From an uncultured bacterium (GTDB taxonomy: Bacteria > Myxococcota_A > Bradymonadia > UBA7976 > VGTA01), in assembly GCA_943788935.1 (NCBI GenBank), contig CALSSE010000006.1, positions 62,001 through 126,000 on the forward strand: 64,000 nucleotides of DNA, written 5' to 3'. Position numbers and translations under genes: made by a program. The notes beneath the pieces are model-generated. The model saw nothing but the letters and a program-made list of their open reading frames with translations, was not told where the DNA came from and searched no databases. How positions within the stretch are numbered: the first letter of the stretch is position 1; each line of letters begins with the position of its first letter. Below are positions 56,848 to 64,000 of the stretch, piece by piece.

Positions 56848-59800
56848 ATGCGATTATTATTAGATTCCCCGCTAGCTGATCTCCCTGTATTAAAAGATCA
56901 ATTACACCATGAATATCGATGGATTACCGATCATTTTTATAAAAATTTTCAGGCGCTAAAGACGATATTACTCGGTATAATAATCTTTTCGTTGGGGTGT
57001 GAAGCTGAGGTGACTTACAATACTAGTGACGTCGTCGTTGACATCAACAAGTGTGTAGAGAGTCTTAACCTAGAGAGTGATAACGGGTGTGGCGCTTATT
57101 ACGGCATCTCTTCTGAAGGTTGCTTCGTTTTAAGCGATACAGATGGCTCTACTCATCGAGTCGCGGTCAGATTAGGGGAGATGGGGATCTCGCCGATTAA
57201 TGGTGACTCTGATCTCTTAGGTGAGCTCTCTCTAAGCGTCGATCAAGTCATCGAGATATCAGTCTTTCTCTTTTCTACAACACATGAGAGCGATCCTGCT
57301 CGCTGTGATTCACTACGCGTAGATGGTGTCTGTGAAGATGACTGTGTCATTGCCGTTAAAGAGCACCCTCTTCAGGTGAAGCAAGAAGCGAGTCTGTTGA
57401 GGGTATCGGCGAGTCAATGTGTGTGGGAGCCATCTACTCGTGAGCTTTCTGAGATTCTCTGTGATCAGCGAGATAACGACTGTGATGGACAAGTTGACGA
57501 AGACTCAGATCGACCAGAGGCTCCTCGTGAAGGGGATGAGTGTTCTATGGGTACCGGCGCTTGTTTAGTCAACTCAACGTACCAATGTCTCGATGGTGCA
57601 GGGAGTTCTCCCCGCTGTGCTCTAGCCCCTCTAGACCCCTTAGATCGAGAGCTATGTGACAATATAGATAACGATTGTGATGGCGAAGTCGATGAGACCT
57701 TCGATATTGGACAGCGCTGCGCAGTGCTTGAGGAGACGGTCTGTTTCACCGAAGGTGTGGTGAGATGTGAGATGATGATGAGCGATGAGAACCCTGAGTC
57801 GATAGAGACTTATTGTGATCTTAATGGCGTTGATCCTCTCTCCAAAGTGATCAATCTTGAGAGGGGTAGAGAGTGCGATAATCTAGATAATGATTGTGAC
57901 TATGTGATTGATGAACACTTTGTTCCTATGCCAATTGATTGTGGTGTAGGGTCATGCTCAGAACAAGCGTTAAGCACCTGCGCGGGTGGTGTGCTGGAAG
58001 ATGCCTGTCGAATCGGTGAGCCCGAGGGGGATGACTCTAACTGCAATGGCGTAGATGATGATTGTGATGGGAAAGTCGATGAAGCCTACAGGGCGGAGAT
58101 GATTCAGTGTGGTCTAGGGGTTTGCCTCTCAACGGGACCGATCCTATGTATCAATGGAGAGACAGATAATCTCTGTATTCGGGGGAGGCCGATTGGAGAT
58201 GATAGTGACTGTGATAGAATCGACGATGATTGTGATCAGGGCATTGATGAAGGTTATGAAGAGGAGACGATCACTTGTGGGACCGGCGCTTGTCAGCGGC
58301 AAGGAACGCGGAGCTGTACAGACTCGGGAGTCGTCGAGCAATGTACCCCAGGTTCGCCGAGTCCTGACCTACAATGTGATGGAGTCGACAATGATTGTGA
58401 TGGCCGCCCTGATGACGAGTACCTCAGCAGGACGACCTCTTGTGGACTAGGGTTTTGTGAGGCCCAGGGGATCACTTTCTGTACCTTTGGCGTTGAAGAG
58501 GATAGCTGTTCACCAAAGGCACTGCTCAACGTCATCGATCTCTGCGACGGGATCGACAGCGATTGTGATGGAGAGGTGGATGAAGATCATGTGTATGAGA
58601 TGACACTCTGCGGAGTCGGCGCGTGTTTGCGCGCTGGTCAGCTCTCCTGTGTGTCGGCGACTCTAAGAGATACCTGTGTCCCTGGTACAGCGAACAATAA
58701 TGATAATGATTCGGTGTGTGATGGAGTAGACAGCGATTGTGATGGTCAGATCGATGAGGGGTTTGAAGGAGAACAGGTGGATTGTGGCGTCGGGAGCTGC
58801 GCGGCGACCGGTTATCGAACGTGTATCAACGGCAGTGACAATGGGACAACCTGTGTTATGGGTGAACCGGCTGGAGATGACCCCTCTTGCGATGGTATAG
58901 ACCAAGATTGCGACCAACGATTTGATGAAGACTTTGAACTAATGACGACATCATGTGGAGTGGGAGCTTGTCTCAGAAGCGGTGAGAGCAGCTGCGTGAG
59001 TGGAGTTTACAGCTCAGGATGCATCCCGGGACAGCCGGTAGGGAATGATGCGACTTGCGATGGGATAGACGCTGATTGTGATGGACGAGTTGATGAGGGG
59101 TACCAAACCTCGGTGACGGCTTGTGGGGAGGGGATTTGCCAAGCTAATGGTCAGCTCACTTGTGTGAGCGGAGTGGTGGTAGATACTTGCGCTGTTGGTG
59201 AGCCTCAGGCTAATGATCAGCAGTGTGATCAACAAGATAATGACTGCGATGGCCTAGTCGATGAGGGCTATGTCAGCACAGAGACCGAGTGTGGCGTGGG
59301 CTCTTGTAAAAACTATGGGAATCTCCTCTGCACCCCTTTAGGACTAGTGGACTCTTGCTCTGAGCAGGAGCCTCCCGCTCAAGATATCGACGCTCGCTGC
59401 GATGGATTAGACTCCGATTGTGATGGAGCGGTTGATGAGGGCTATGTGAGCCGGCAGATCTCATGCGGCGTGGGCGTCTGTGCTAGAAATGGGGAGACGG
59501 TCTGTGTGGATGGAGAGGGCATTGACGATTGTGAGGAGGGGATGCCTAGCGGAGCAGACAATAGCTGTAACCTGCTCGATGATGACTGTGACGGCTCGAT
59601 CGATGAGTCATACATGGTGGTCGAGGTAACCTGTCAAGATAATGCCTGCACCGGAGAGGGAGAGATTATCTGTACTAATAATGGTCCGGTGAACACCTGC
59701 ACAGTAGAGAGCTCTAATGAGGTCGATGACAGCTGTGATGGTGTAGATCAAGACTGTGATGGAGAGATCGATGAACACTATCAACCTCCCTCCAATGGTG

Positions 59801-60591
59801 TGGTGATCTCTTGTGGATCGGGGAGCTGTGAAAATACGAATGGGAGCCTAAGCTGTGTCGACGGGAGCGTGGTCACTGTGTGTACCCCCAATCAGCCAAC
59901 AGGAGATGACACTGATTGTGATGGGGTCGATGATGACTGTGATGAAGTGGTCGATGAATCCTTTAGTGAGAGCAGTACCTGTGGTGTCGGTGAGTGTATT
60001 CGCACGACCCCTGATCTCTGCGTCAATGGTCAGCGAATCAACCAATGTCTCCCCGGTGCTCCCGCTCCCTTTGATCTGTGTGGAAACGAGAGCGATGATA
60101 ATTGTGACGGGGCCATCACCGATTATCAACTTCAGGAGGAGTGTGAGCAAGTTTTCGCTGCCTGCACAAATAGTGGTGTTTTACAGTGTAACGCTGGCTT
60201 GAGCGCCTCGGAGTGTAGTGCAGAGATCCCTCAGCCAAGACTAGAGGTTTGTGATGGGGAAGATAATGACTGTAACGGTCAAATAGATGACAATATCCTA
60301 TTCACTCAACCGAACTGTGAGAATAATGATGAGGGCGTCTTTGGGATCTGTCAGCGGGGGACTCTTAAATGCGAGAACAACGTTGAGGTGTGTGAAGAGG
60401 GTGATGAAGAGGTCGAGCTCTCCTGCTCAGGTCAAGATGAGGACTGTGACAGCTTCATTGACGAAGAGTTGGTTGATCAAGAGCAACGTCGCTTACTTGA
60501 ATCGTGTGGTAATAGCACCTGTAAGTGGCGCTGTGGTCCAAATGATAATCAGCTGACCTGTCGAAGAGACAATGGAAATGCTTGTAACTAG
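56848..60591 (+). CDS. lipoprotein with about 18 MopE-type metal-binding repeats
   Basis: 1247 residues; GAGG lies before the ATG at a fair spacing. A long n-region leads to a lipobox (FSLGC, about residue 51). After a short domain come about 18 units of the type C-D-xx-D-D-C-D-G-xx-D-E, for example CDGVDNDCDGRPDDE, CDNIDNDCDGEVDET, CDGIDADCDGRVDEG. Each is followed by a Cys-rich CGxGxC segment. DxDxDGxxDE stretches are EF-hand-like calcium sites in the MopE/PF11617-type motif; MopE itself binds copper outside the cell. Three repeats are degenerate (CGNESDDNCDGAITDY, CDGEDNDCNGQIDDN, CSGQDEDCDSFIDEE). A long metal-bound stalk is likely. Confidence 0.88.
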   Translation: MRLLLDSPLADLPVLKDQLHHEYRWITDHFYKNFQALKTILLGIIIFSLGCEAEVTYNTSDVVVDINKCVESLNLESDNGCGAYYGISSEGCFVLSDTDGSTHRVAVRLGEMGISPINGDSDLLGELSLSVDQVIEISVFLFSTTHESDPARCDSLRVDGVCEDDCVIAVKEHPLQVKQEASLLRVSASQCVWEPSTRELSEILCDQRDNDCDGQVDEDSDRPEAPREGDECSMGTGACLVNSTYQCLDGAGSSPRCALAPLDPLDRELCDNIDNDCDGEVDETFDIGQRCAVLEETVCFTEGVVRCEMMMSDENPESIETYCDLNGVDPLSKVINLERGRECDNLDNDCDYVIDEHFVPMPIDCGVGSCSEQALSTCAGGVLEDACRIGEPEGDDSNCNGVDDDCDGKVDEAYRAEMIQCGLGVCLSTGPILCINGETDNLCIRGRPIGDDSDCDRIDDDCDQGIDEGYEEETITCGTGACQRQGTRSCTDSGVVEQCTPGSPSPDLQCDGVDNDCDGRPDDEYLSRTTSCGLGFCEAQGITFCTFGVEEDSCSPKALLNVIDLCDGIDSDCDGEVDEDHVYEMTLCGVGACLRAGQLSCVSATLRDTCVPGTANNNDNDSVCDGVDSDCDGQIDEGFEGEQVDCGVGSCAATGYRTCINGSDNGTTCVMGEPAGDDPSCDGIDQDCDQRFDEDFELMTTSCGVGACLRSGESSCVSGVYSSGCIPGQPVGNDATCDGIDADCDGRVDEGYQTSVTACGEGICQANGQLTCVSGVVVDTCAVGEPQANDQQCDQQDNDCDGLVDEGYVSTETECGVGSCKNYGNLLCTPLGLVDSCSEQEPPAQDIDARCDGLDSDCDGAVDEGYVSRQISCGVGVCARNGETVCVDGEGIDDCEEGMPSGADNSCNLLDDDCDGSIDESYMVVEVTCQDNACTGEGEIICTNNGPVNTCTVESSNEVDDSCDGVDQDCDGEIDEHYQPPSNGVVISCGSGSCENTNGSLSCVDGSVVTVCTPNQPTGDDTDCDGVDDDCDEVVDESFSESSTCGVGECIRTTPDLCVNGQRINQCLPGAPAPFDLCGNESDDNCDGAITDYQLQEECEQVFAACTNSGVLQCNAGLSASECSAEIPQPRLEVCDGEDNDCNGQIDDNILFTQPNCENNDEGVFGICQRGTLKCENNVEVCEEGDEEVELSCSGQDEDCDSFIDEELVDQEQRRLLESCGNSTCKWRCGPNDNQLTCRRDNGNACN

Positions 60592-60706
60592 ACTTTAAGA
60601 CTTGACCTCGACCTCTATCTTTATACAGGTAGGGGCTCAACTTAAATAATGATATAAAGTCCCATCGTAAAACTAAGCTTTAAAGCGATCAGATAGGAGT
60701 AGGCTC

Positions 60707-62569
60707 TTGAAAAATCAACGATCCTCTAGATACAGTCAAATCTTCACTCTCAGCGGGCTCCTCTTGTTGCTCAGCGTCTCTATGACCGCTCAGGTGTCCG
60801 CTCAAGCCAACTGTGATTATCCACGCTCATTGATCATCCTTGATCGTTCGACGAGTATGAACGCGAGAATCGGTAGTCAAACCAAGTGGGAGATTGCCTC
60901 GGGAGCGATCGAAGGGATGCTCGAACAATATGGAGAGAGCGCATACTTTGGCTTAATGCTCTACCCTGGGCCATCAGGTTTAGGCGCCCAAGGTGTAGAG
61001 GGCGATGTCGGCGCCTGTCGTCGAAACCTTAGCGATGACACATGTACCCCTCAGATGCCGATGTGCTCTACCGGTGAGGTGGTGGTCGGTGTGGGGCCGA
61101 ATACGACGCCCCTCATCCAAGCAGAGCTTGGCTGGCCGGAAGGACTGAGCAATGCTTATACCCCCACTTGGCAGAGCCTAGAGATGGCAGCCTCTTATCA
61201 ACCTCTCGTGCAGGGGGCTCATGATAAATATGCGATCTTAATCACCGACGGTTGGCAATGTTGCGGCTATTACGAGCAGAATGGCAACGGGAGCTGTGAG
61301 GGCGCTAGCTCAGAGCGTCGAGTCCCGATTGAGAAGGTGCGCGCGCTCCGAGAGCTAGGAGTGACAGTATTCGTGGTCGGATTTGGAGGGAGTGTTGACG
61401 TCTCAACCCTTCAGAATATGGCGGTGGAGTCGGGGACTCAACGCGCCAACTGTGATTCAAGTGTGACGGATGTGAGCAGTCAGCAGCTCTGTTACTATCA
61501 AGCGGGAGATTCAGCCTCTCTTAATACCTTATTGACGACTATTGCTCGGCAGATCTCAGAAGAAATCTGTGATGGTGAGGATAACGACTGTGATGGTAGA
61601 ATCGATGAAGGACTCACTCAGGTTTGCGCTAATGATTGTGGAGAGGGGCAAAGTTTTTGCGCCAATGGTCAGTGGGGAGAGTGTAATCTCCCTAATCCCG
61701 GCGCCGAGACTTGCAACAATAACGATGATGATTGTGATGGCCTGATCGATGAGGGGATTACTAGGGCATGTATGACCGATTGTGGAAGCGGGTCAGAGAT
61801 GTGCTCATTCGGGTCATGGAACGGCTGTGATGCCCCCCCTGTACAAAGAGAAGTGTGCAACGCTCTCGATGACAATTGCGATGGGCGGATCGACGAGGGC
61901 TGCGATTGTCTTGACGGCGAGCGTCAGGCGTGTGGGAGTGATGTCGGCCAATGTTCGCCAGGGGTTCAGATCTGTAGCCAAAACATGTGGGGAGACTGTC
62001 AAGGAGAGGTGCTCCCTCAAGAGGAAGATTGTAACGGCGTAGATGATGACTGTGACGGACAAATCGATGAGGTCGTCGCTCAAGATTGCTCTAGCGCTTG
62101 TGGGTCCGGCTCGATCTCCTGTGTGGATGGGCAGTGGTCTAGCTGTGATGCTCCACCGGTAGGCACCGAGAGCTGCAATGGCGTGGATGATGATTGTGAT
62201 GGAGTACAGGATGAAGGCGATTTCTGTGAGGCAGAGGGAGGGATCTGTGCCTGTGGAGGATGTGCTATCCCCTGCAGCAACGGTGAGTGTTTTGGTGAAG
62301 CGGTATGCCAATCAGGGTATTGTGTTATCGATCAGTGTCCTGAGGGTACATATTGCCTGGAGAGCCTCTGTGTAGAAGGGGACTCTCCTTTTCAAGAGAT
62401 GCCTGCAGGGATGAGCATGGAGCCAGGAGCGGGGACGGTGGTGACCCCGATCGGACAGAGTAACAGTCCAGGAAGCGATTGTACGACGAGTCGTCGAGGT
62501 GCGCTCAACGGCTTATTGTTTATGCTCCTCTCACTCATGGTGTGCGTGCGACGAACTCGACTCATCTAG
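60707..62569 (+). CDS. von Willebrand A domain protein with MopE repeats and MYXO-CTERM tail
   Basis: 620 residues, TTG start at 60707 with AGGAG 8 nt upstream. A signal peptide ends VSAQA. The VWA domain (about 36-285) begins SLIILDRSTSMN, giving a MIDAS D-x-S-x-S (D46, S48, S50), and continues with ILITDGWQCCG and VTVFVVGFGG. Five MopE-type repeats follow (CDGEDNDCDGRIDEG, CNNNDDDCDGLIDEG, CNALDDNCDGRIDEG and two more). A Met/Gly/Pro linker leads to a C-terminal SDCTTSRRGALNGLL-type Cys, hydrophobic span and Arg tail, like MYXO-CTERM. Cell-surface metal-dependent adhesion is inferred. Confidence 0.88.
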   Translation: MKNQRSSRYSQIFTLSGLLLLLSVSMTAQVSAQANCDYPRSLIILDRSTSMNARIGSQTKWEIASGAIEGMLEQYGESAYFGLMLYPGPSGLGAQGVEGDVGACRRNLSDDTCTPQMPMCSTGEVVVGVGPNTTPLIQAELGWPEGLSNAYTPTWQSLEMAASYQPLVQGAHDKYAILITDGWQCCGYYEQNGNGSCEGASSERRVPIEKVRALRELGVTVFVVGFGGSVDVSTLQNMAVESGTQRANCDSSVTDVSSQQLCYYQAGDSASLNTLLTTIARQISEEICDGEDNDCDGRIDEGLTQVCANDCGEGQSFCANGQWGECNLPNPGAETCNNNDDDCDGLIDEGITRACMTDCGSGSEMCSFGSWNGCDAPPVQREVCNALDDNCDGRIDEGCDCLDGERQACGSDVGQCSPGVQICSQNMWGDCQGEVLPQEEDCNGVDDDCDGQIDEVVAQDCSSACGSGSISCVDGQWSSCDAPPVGTESCNGVDDDCDGVQDEGDFCEAEGGICACGGCAIPCSNGECFGEAVCQSGYCVIDQCPEGTYCLESLCVEGDSPFQEMPAGMSMEPGAGTVVTPIGQSNSPGSDCTTSRRGALNGLLFMLLSLMVCVRRTRLI

Positions 62570-62604
62570 AGCTTTTATACGCTATAGAGCGGAGAGGAGT
62601 ACCG

Positions 62605-63690
62605 CTACTCTTTGCTTCGAATAAGAGCCTGCCACCACATTCTCAGGGAAGACAGTAAGCTCTTCTTGAGAACGATCGGACTAAACTCTCCCGTAACCGT
62701 AGCGTTCGCTGAGAGTTGATCGAAGTCTTCGATGATAGCGTTGAGTATCTCTAAAGCCTCCGAGGCGCTCCCAAACCGTTGAGTTGGATCATGATGCAAG
62801 AGGCGTCCTAGGAAGTTTCTGAGCGCTTTTGGAGTGTCAGGCCGATGAGACTCGATCGGGGTATAGGTCCCATGAACGTGAGCCCCTAAGAGCTCGGAGA
62901 GGCTCTCGCCGGGGAAGGGTCGCTGACCGGCAAAGGCCTCATAGAGCGATACTCCGAGCGCGTAGAGGTCGGTTTTGGGCTCGAGGATTCCCATCATAAT
63001 GCTCTCTGGTGCCATATAAGCGGGGTCACAGATCACCTGCCCGGTCATGGTGATCGCGGTGGGGTCATCTTCGACGTCCCCCATAAGTTTCGCCACCGCG
63101 AAGCCAGTGAGTCTATAGTAGGATTGTCCATCGGTGAGAGTGTGTAAGACGACCGCGTCGGGGCTCACATTACGATGGAGTACTTGTGCTTTGTGCGCTT
63201 GATCTAGGGCTTGTAGAATATGTGAGCTCAGCCTCAAGCCTTCTTCAAACGACAGATATCCTCTGCTGTTGATCAGGTCTCGGAGCGTCCCTTGCTCGGT
63301 TAATTCTAGAGTAATGAAGGGCTCGTCCCTCTCGGTGAACCCAAAGTCATAGAGGCGGACGATATAAGGAGATCGAACCTTCGACCACACACTAACCTCT
63401 CGCTGGAAGCGAGCTTGGTCTCCCGGTTTCATCATCCCTTCATTGGAGAGAAGGCGCAGCTCAACGTTACGTTTCAGTTGAATTTGCTCCGCCTTAAAGC
63501 TGTTTCCCGTCCCCACCCGCTTCTCAATGGGCTGCAAAAGTCGGTATTTCTCGTTGATCACATCTCCAGCACCCCACGCTCTCTGAGTAGGGCCTTCAGA
63601 GCCTAAGACATAGAGCAGTGATCCATCGTTAGGACATCGCTCCAAATCATTGGAGGGGTACATCTTCTCACAGCGTGGACAGACGAGCAT
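62605..63690 (-). CDS. zinc-ribbon Ser/Thr kinase-like protein, predicted pseudokinase
   Basis: 361 residues. An N-terminal zinc-ribbon-like motif has C4, C7 and C19 (CPRC, RCPNDG). A kinase fold runs from about 46 to 325, but signature residues are altered. The VAIK Lys position is Arg79 (VELRLL). The HRD Asp is Asn174 (HRNVSPDAVVL, where SPDA also replaces KPDN), and DFG reads GFA at 196-198. Other parts are kept: PYIVRLYDFG, YMAPES, DLYALGVSLYEAFAGQRPFPG and RFGSASEAL. No C-terminal span is obvious (RMWWQALIRSKE). Catalytically dead or allosteric, possibly a scaffold for an active kinase or FHA proteins. It starts 10 bp after the upstream lipoprotein frame. Confidence 0.88.
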   Translation of the reverse strand: MLVCPRCEKMYPSNDLERCPNDGSLLYVLGSEGPTQRAWGAGDVINEKYRLLQPIEKRVGTGNSFKAEQIQLKRNVELRLLSNEGMMKPGDQARFQREVSVWSKVRSPYIVRLYDFGFTERDEPFITLELTEQGTLRDLINSRGYLSFEEGLRLSSHILQALDQAHKAQVLHRNVSPDAVVLHTLTDGQSYYRLTGFAVAKLMGDVEDDPTAITMTGQVICDPAYMAPESIMMGILEPKTDLYALGVSLYEAFAGQRPFPGESLSELLGAHVHGTYTPIESHRPDTPKALRNFLGRLLHHDPTQRFGSASEALEILNAIIEDFDQLSANATVTGEFSPIVLKKSLLSSLRMWWQALIRSKE

Positions 63691-63699
63691 GATCGGCTC

Positions 63700-64000
63700 T
63701 CATTCCTCATCAAGGTTATCGGAGGGTGTACCAACGAGCTGACCTGTCGGTGGAGGCTCAGAGCTCATCTCTACAGGAGTTTCATCCATCTCCCCCATAT
63801 CTGGGTAGGGGTGAGGGTCATCTAAAATCATTCCACAGCCACTCACTAAGGCGGAGAGGAGGAAGAGGTATAATCCTCGTGGTCTCCGATGAGGGCTCTT
63901 GTTATGCTGGCACCTCTCGTGTTGGCACCTCTCATGTTGGCACCTCTCATGTTGGTTCTGTGCAACAATGAGCTGAAGATTTGTGACGCTTAGGTGTGGC
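63700..64000 (-). CDS. partial lipoprotein-like frame upstream of the pseudokinase gene
   Basis: The minus-strand frame ending at TGA 63702-63700 stays open to the window edge. It reads KSPHRRPRGLYLFLLSALVSGC, a basic n-region, hydrophobic core and lipobox (LVSGC). An acidic, Met/Pro-rich tail follows (GMILDDPHPYPDMGEMDETP then VEMSSEPPPTGQLVG). No ATG, GTG or TTG occurs in frame before the lipobox within the window. An ATG lies in another frame in the 15-bp repeat (MRGAN x2), so a frameshift, an ATT start or a start beyond the edge is needed. Its tail is only about 45 residues and it lies next to the pseudokinase. Confidence 0.5.
   Translation of the reverse strand, partial: PHLSVTNLQLIVAQNQHERCQHERCQHERCQHNKSPHRRPRGLYLFLLSALVSGCGMILDDPHPYPDMGEMDETPVEMSSEPPPTGQLVGTPSDNLDEE
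63902..63955 (-). repeat. 15-bp tandem repeat, about 3 copies, in a lipoprotein leader
   Basis: On the minus strand CCAACATGAGAGGTG repeats three times (last copy with ACG for ATG). In the lipoprotein frame it encodes QHERC units; in the frame containing ATG it encodes RGANM units. Confidence 0.85.

Noticed and set aside
62595..62612. AGGAGTA-CCGC-TACTCTT hairpin between convergent genes
   Set aside because: Overlaps the pseudokinase stop region, uses a G-T pair and has only a weak T tract; evidence too thin to list.

Overview
The window reads as chromosomal DNA of a Myxococcota-type bacterium (possibly Bradymonadia or a related lineage; this placement is inference). Pointers seen in the sequence are two C-terminal MYXO-CTERM-like sorting tails (Cys, hydrophobic stretch, Arg-rich end), MopE-type DxDxDG metal-binding repeats, many large Cys-rich surface lipoproteins, an ImpA-like M60 metalloprotease, FHA and Ser/Thr-kinase-like proteins, and a two-component hybrid kinase. 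No rRNA, tRNA, CRISPR array, transposase or phage gene was seen.

Layout. 1-7.8 kb: saccharopine-dehydrogenase-like enzyme (cut by the window edge), alpha/beta hydrolase, PutP-like symporter, caspase-fold protein, a polytopic membrane protein and a helical-repeat membrane protein. 7.9-11.9 kb: xanthine dehydrogenase, FeS/FAD subunit overlapping the molybdenum subunit by 4 bp. 11.9-19 kb: outer-membrane-barrel candidate, ImpA/M60 metalloprotease lipoprotein, metallo-beta-lactamase-fold hydrolase and RseP site-2 protease. 19-34.4 kb: minus-strand run of a hybrid histidine kinase, PEBP lipoprotein, Cys-rich PPC lipoprotein with a DUF962/Mpo1-like partner, lamin-tail lipoprotein, and a tight three-gene unit (five-haem cytochrome lipoprotein, M19-like amidohydrolase lipoprotein, FGE-sulfatase-domain protein). 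34.6-40.7 kb: MYXO-CTERM surface protein, RHH-FHA protein, FAD/NAD oxidoreductase, coiled-coil membrane protein. 40.8-46.6 kb (minus): FHA protein, parvulin-like isomerase, small membrane protein, Ig-like lipoprotein, DsbA-like protein, response regulator. 47-52 kb: S41 carboxy-terminal protease with a very long C-terminal extension, DUF423 protein, enolase. 52.3-62.6 kb: four consecutive plus-strand secreted proteins (PPC lipoprotein, metzincin-like lipoprotein, 18-repeat MopE-type lipoprotein, VWA/MopE/MYXO-CTERM protein), a likely cell-surface locus. 62.6-64 kb (minus): a zinc-ribbon pseudokinase preceded by a partial lipoprotein frame.

Themes. Most of the coding capacity is for exported, surface-anchored proteins. 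Several unrelated ones carry a perfect or near-perfect short DNA tandem repeat (9-21 bp, always a multiple of three) in the linker between the membrane anchor and the folded domain, which suggests adjustable tether length by replication slippage. Repeats that are not multiples of three (16 and 17 bp) lie at gene ends or between genes. Strongest single oddities: the kinase-fold protein lacking all three catalytic signature residues, the symporter with Asn at the PutP Na+-site Asp position, the metzincin-like protein without its third zinc ligand, and an RHH-FHA protein behind a 12-nt perfect anti-16S ribosome binding site.

Limits: all assignments come from reading motifs and protein character by eye; no database search or structure prediction was run.
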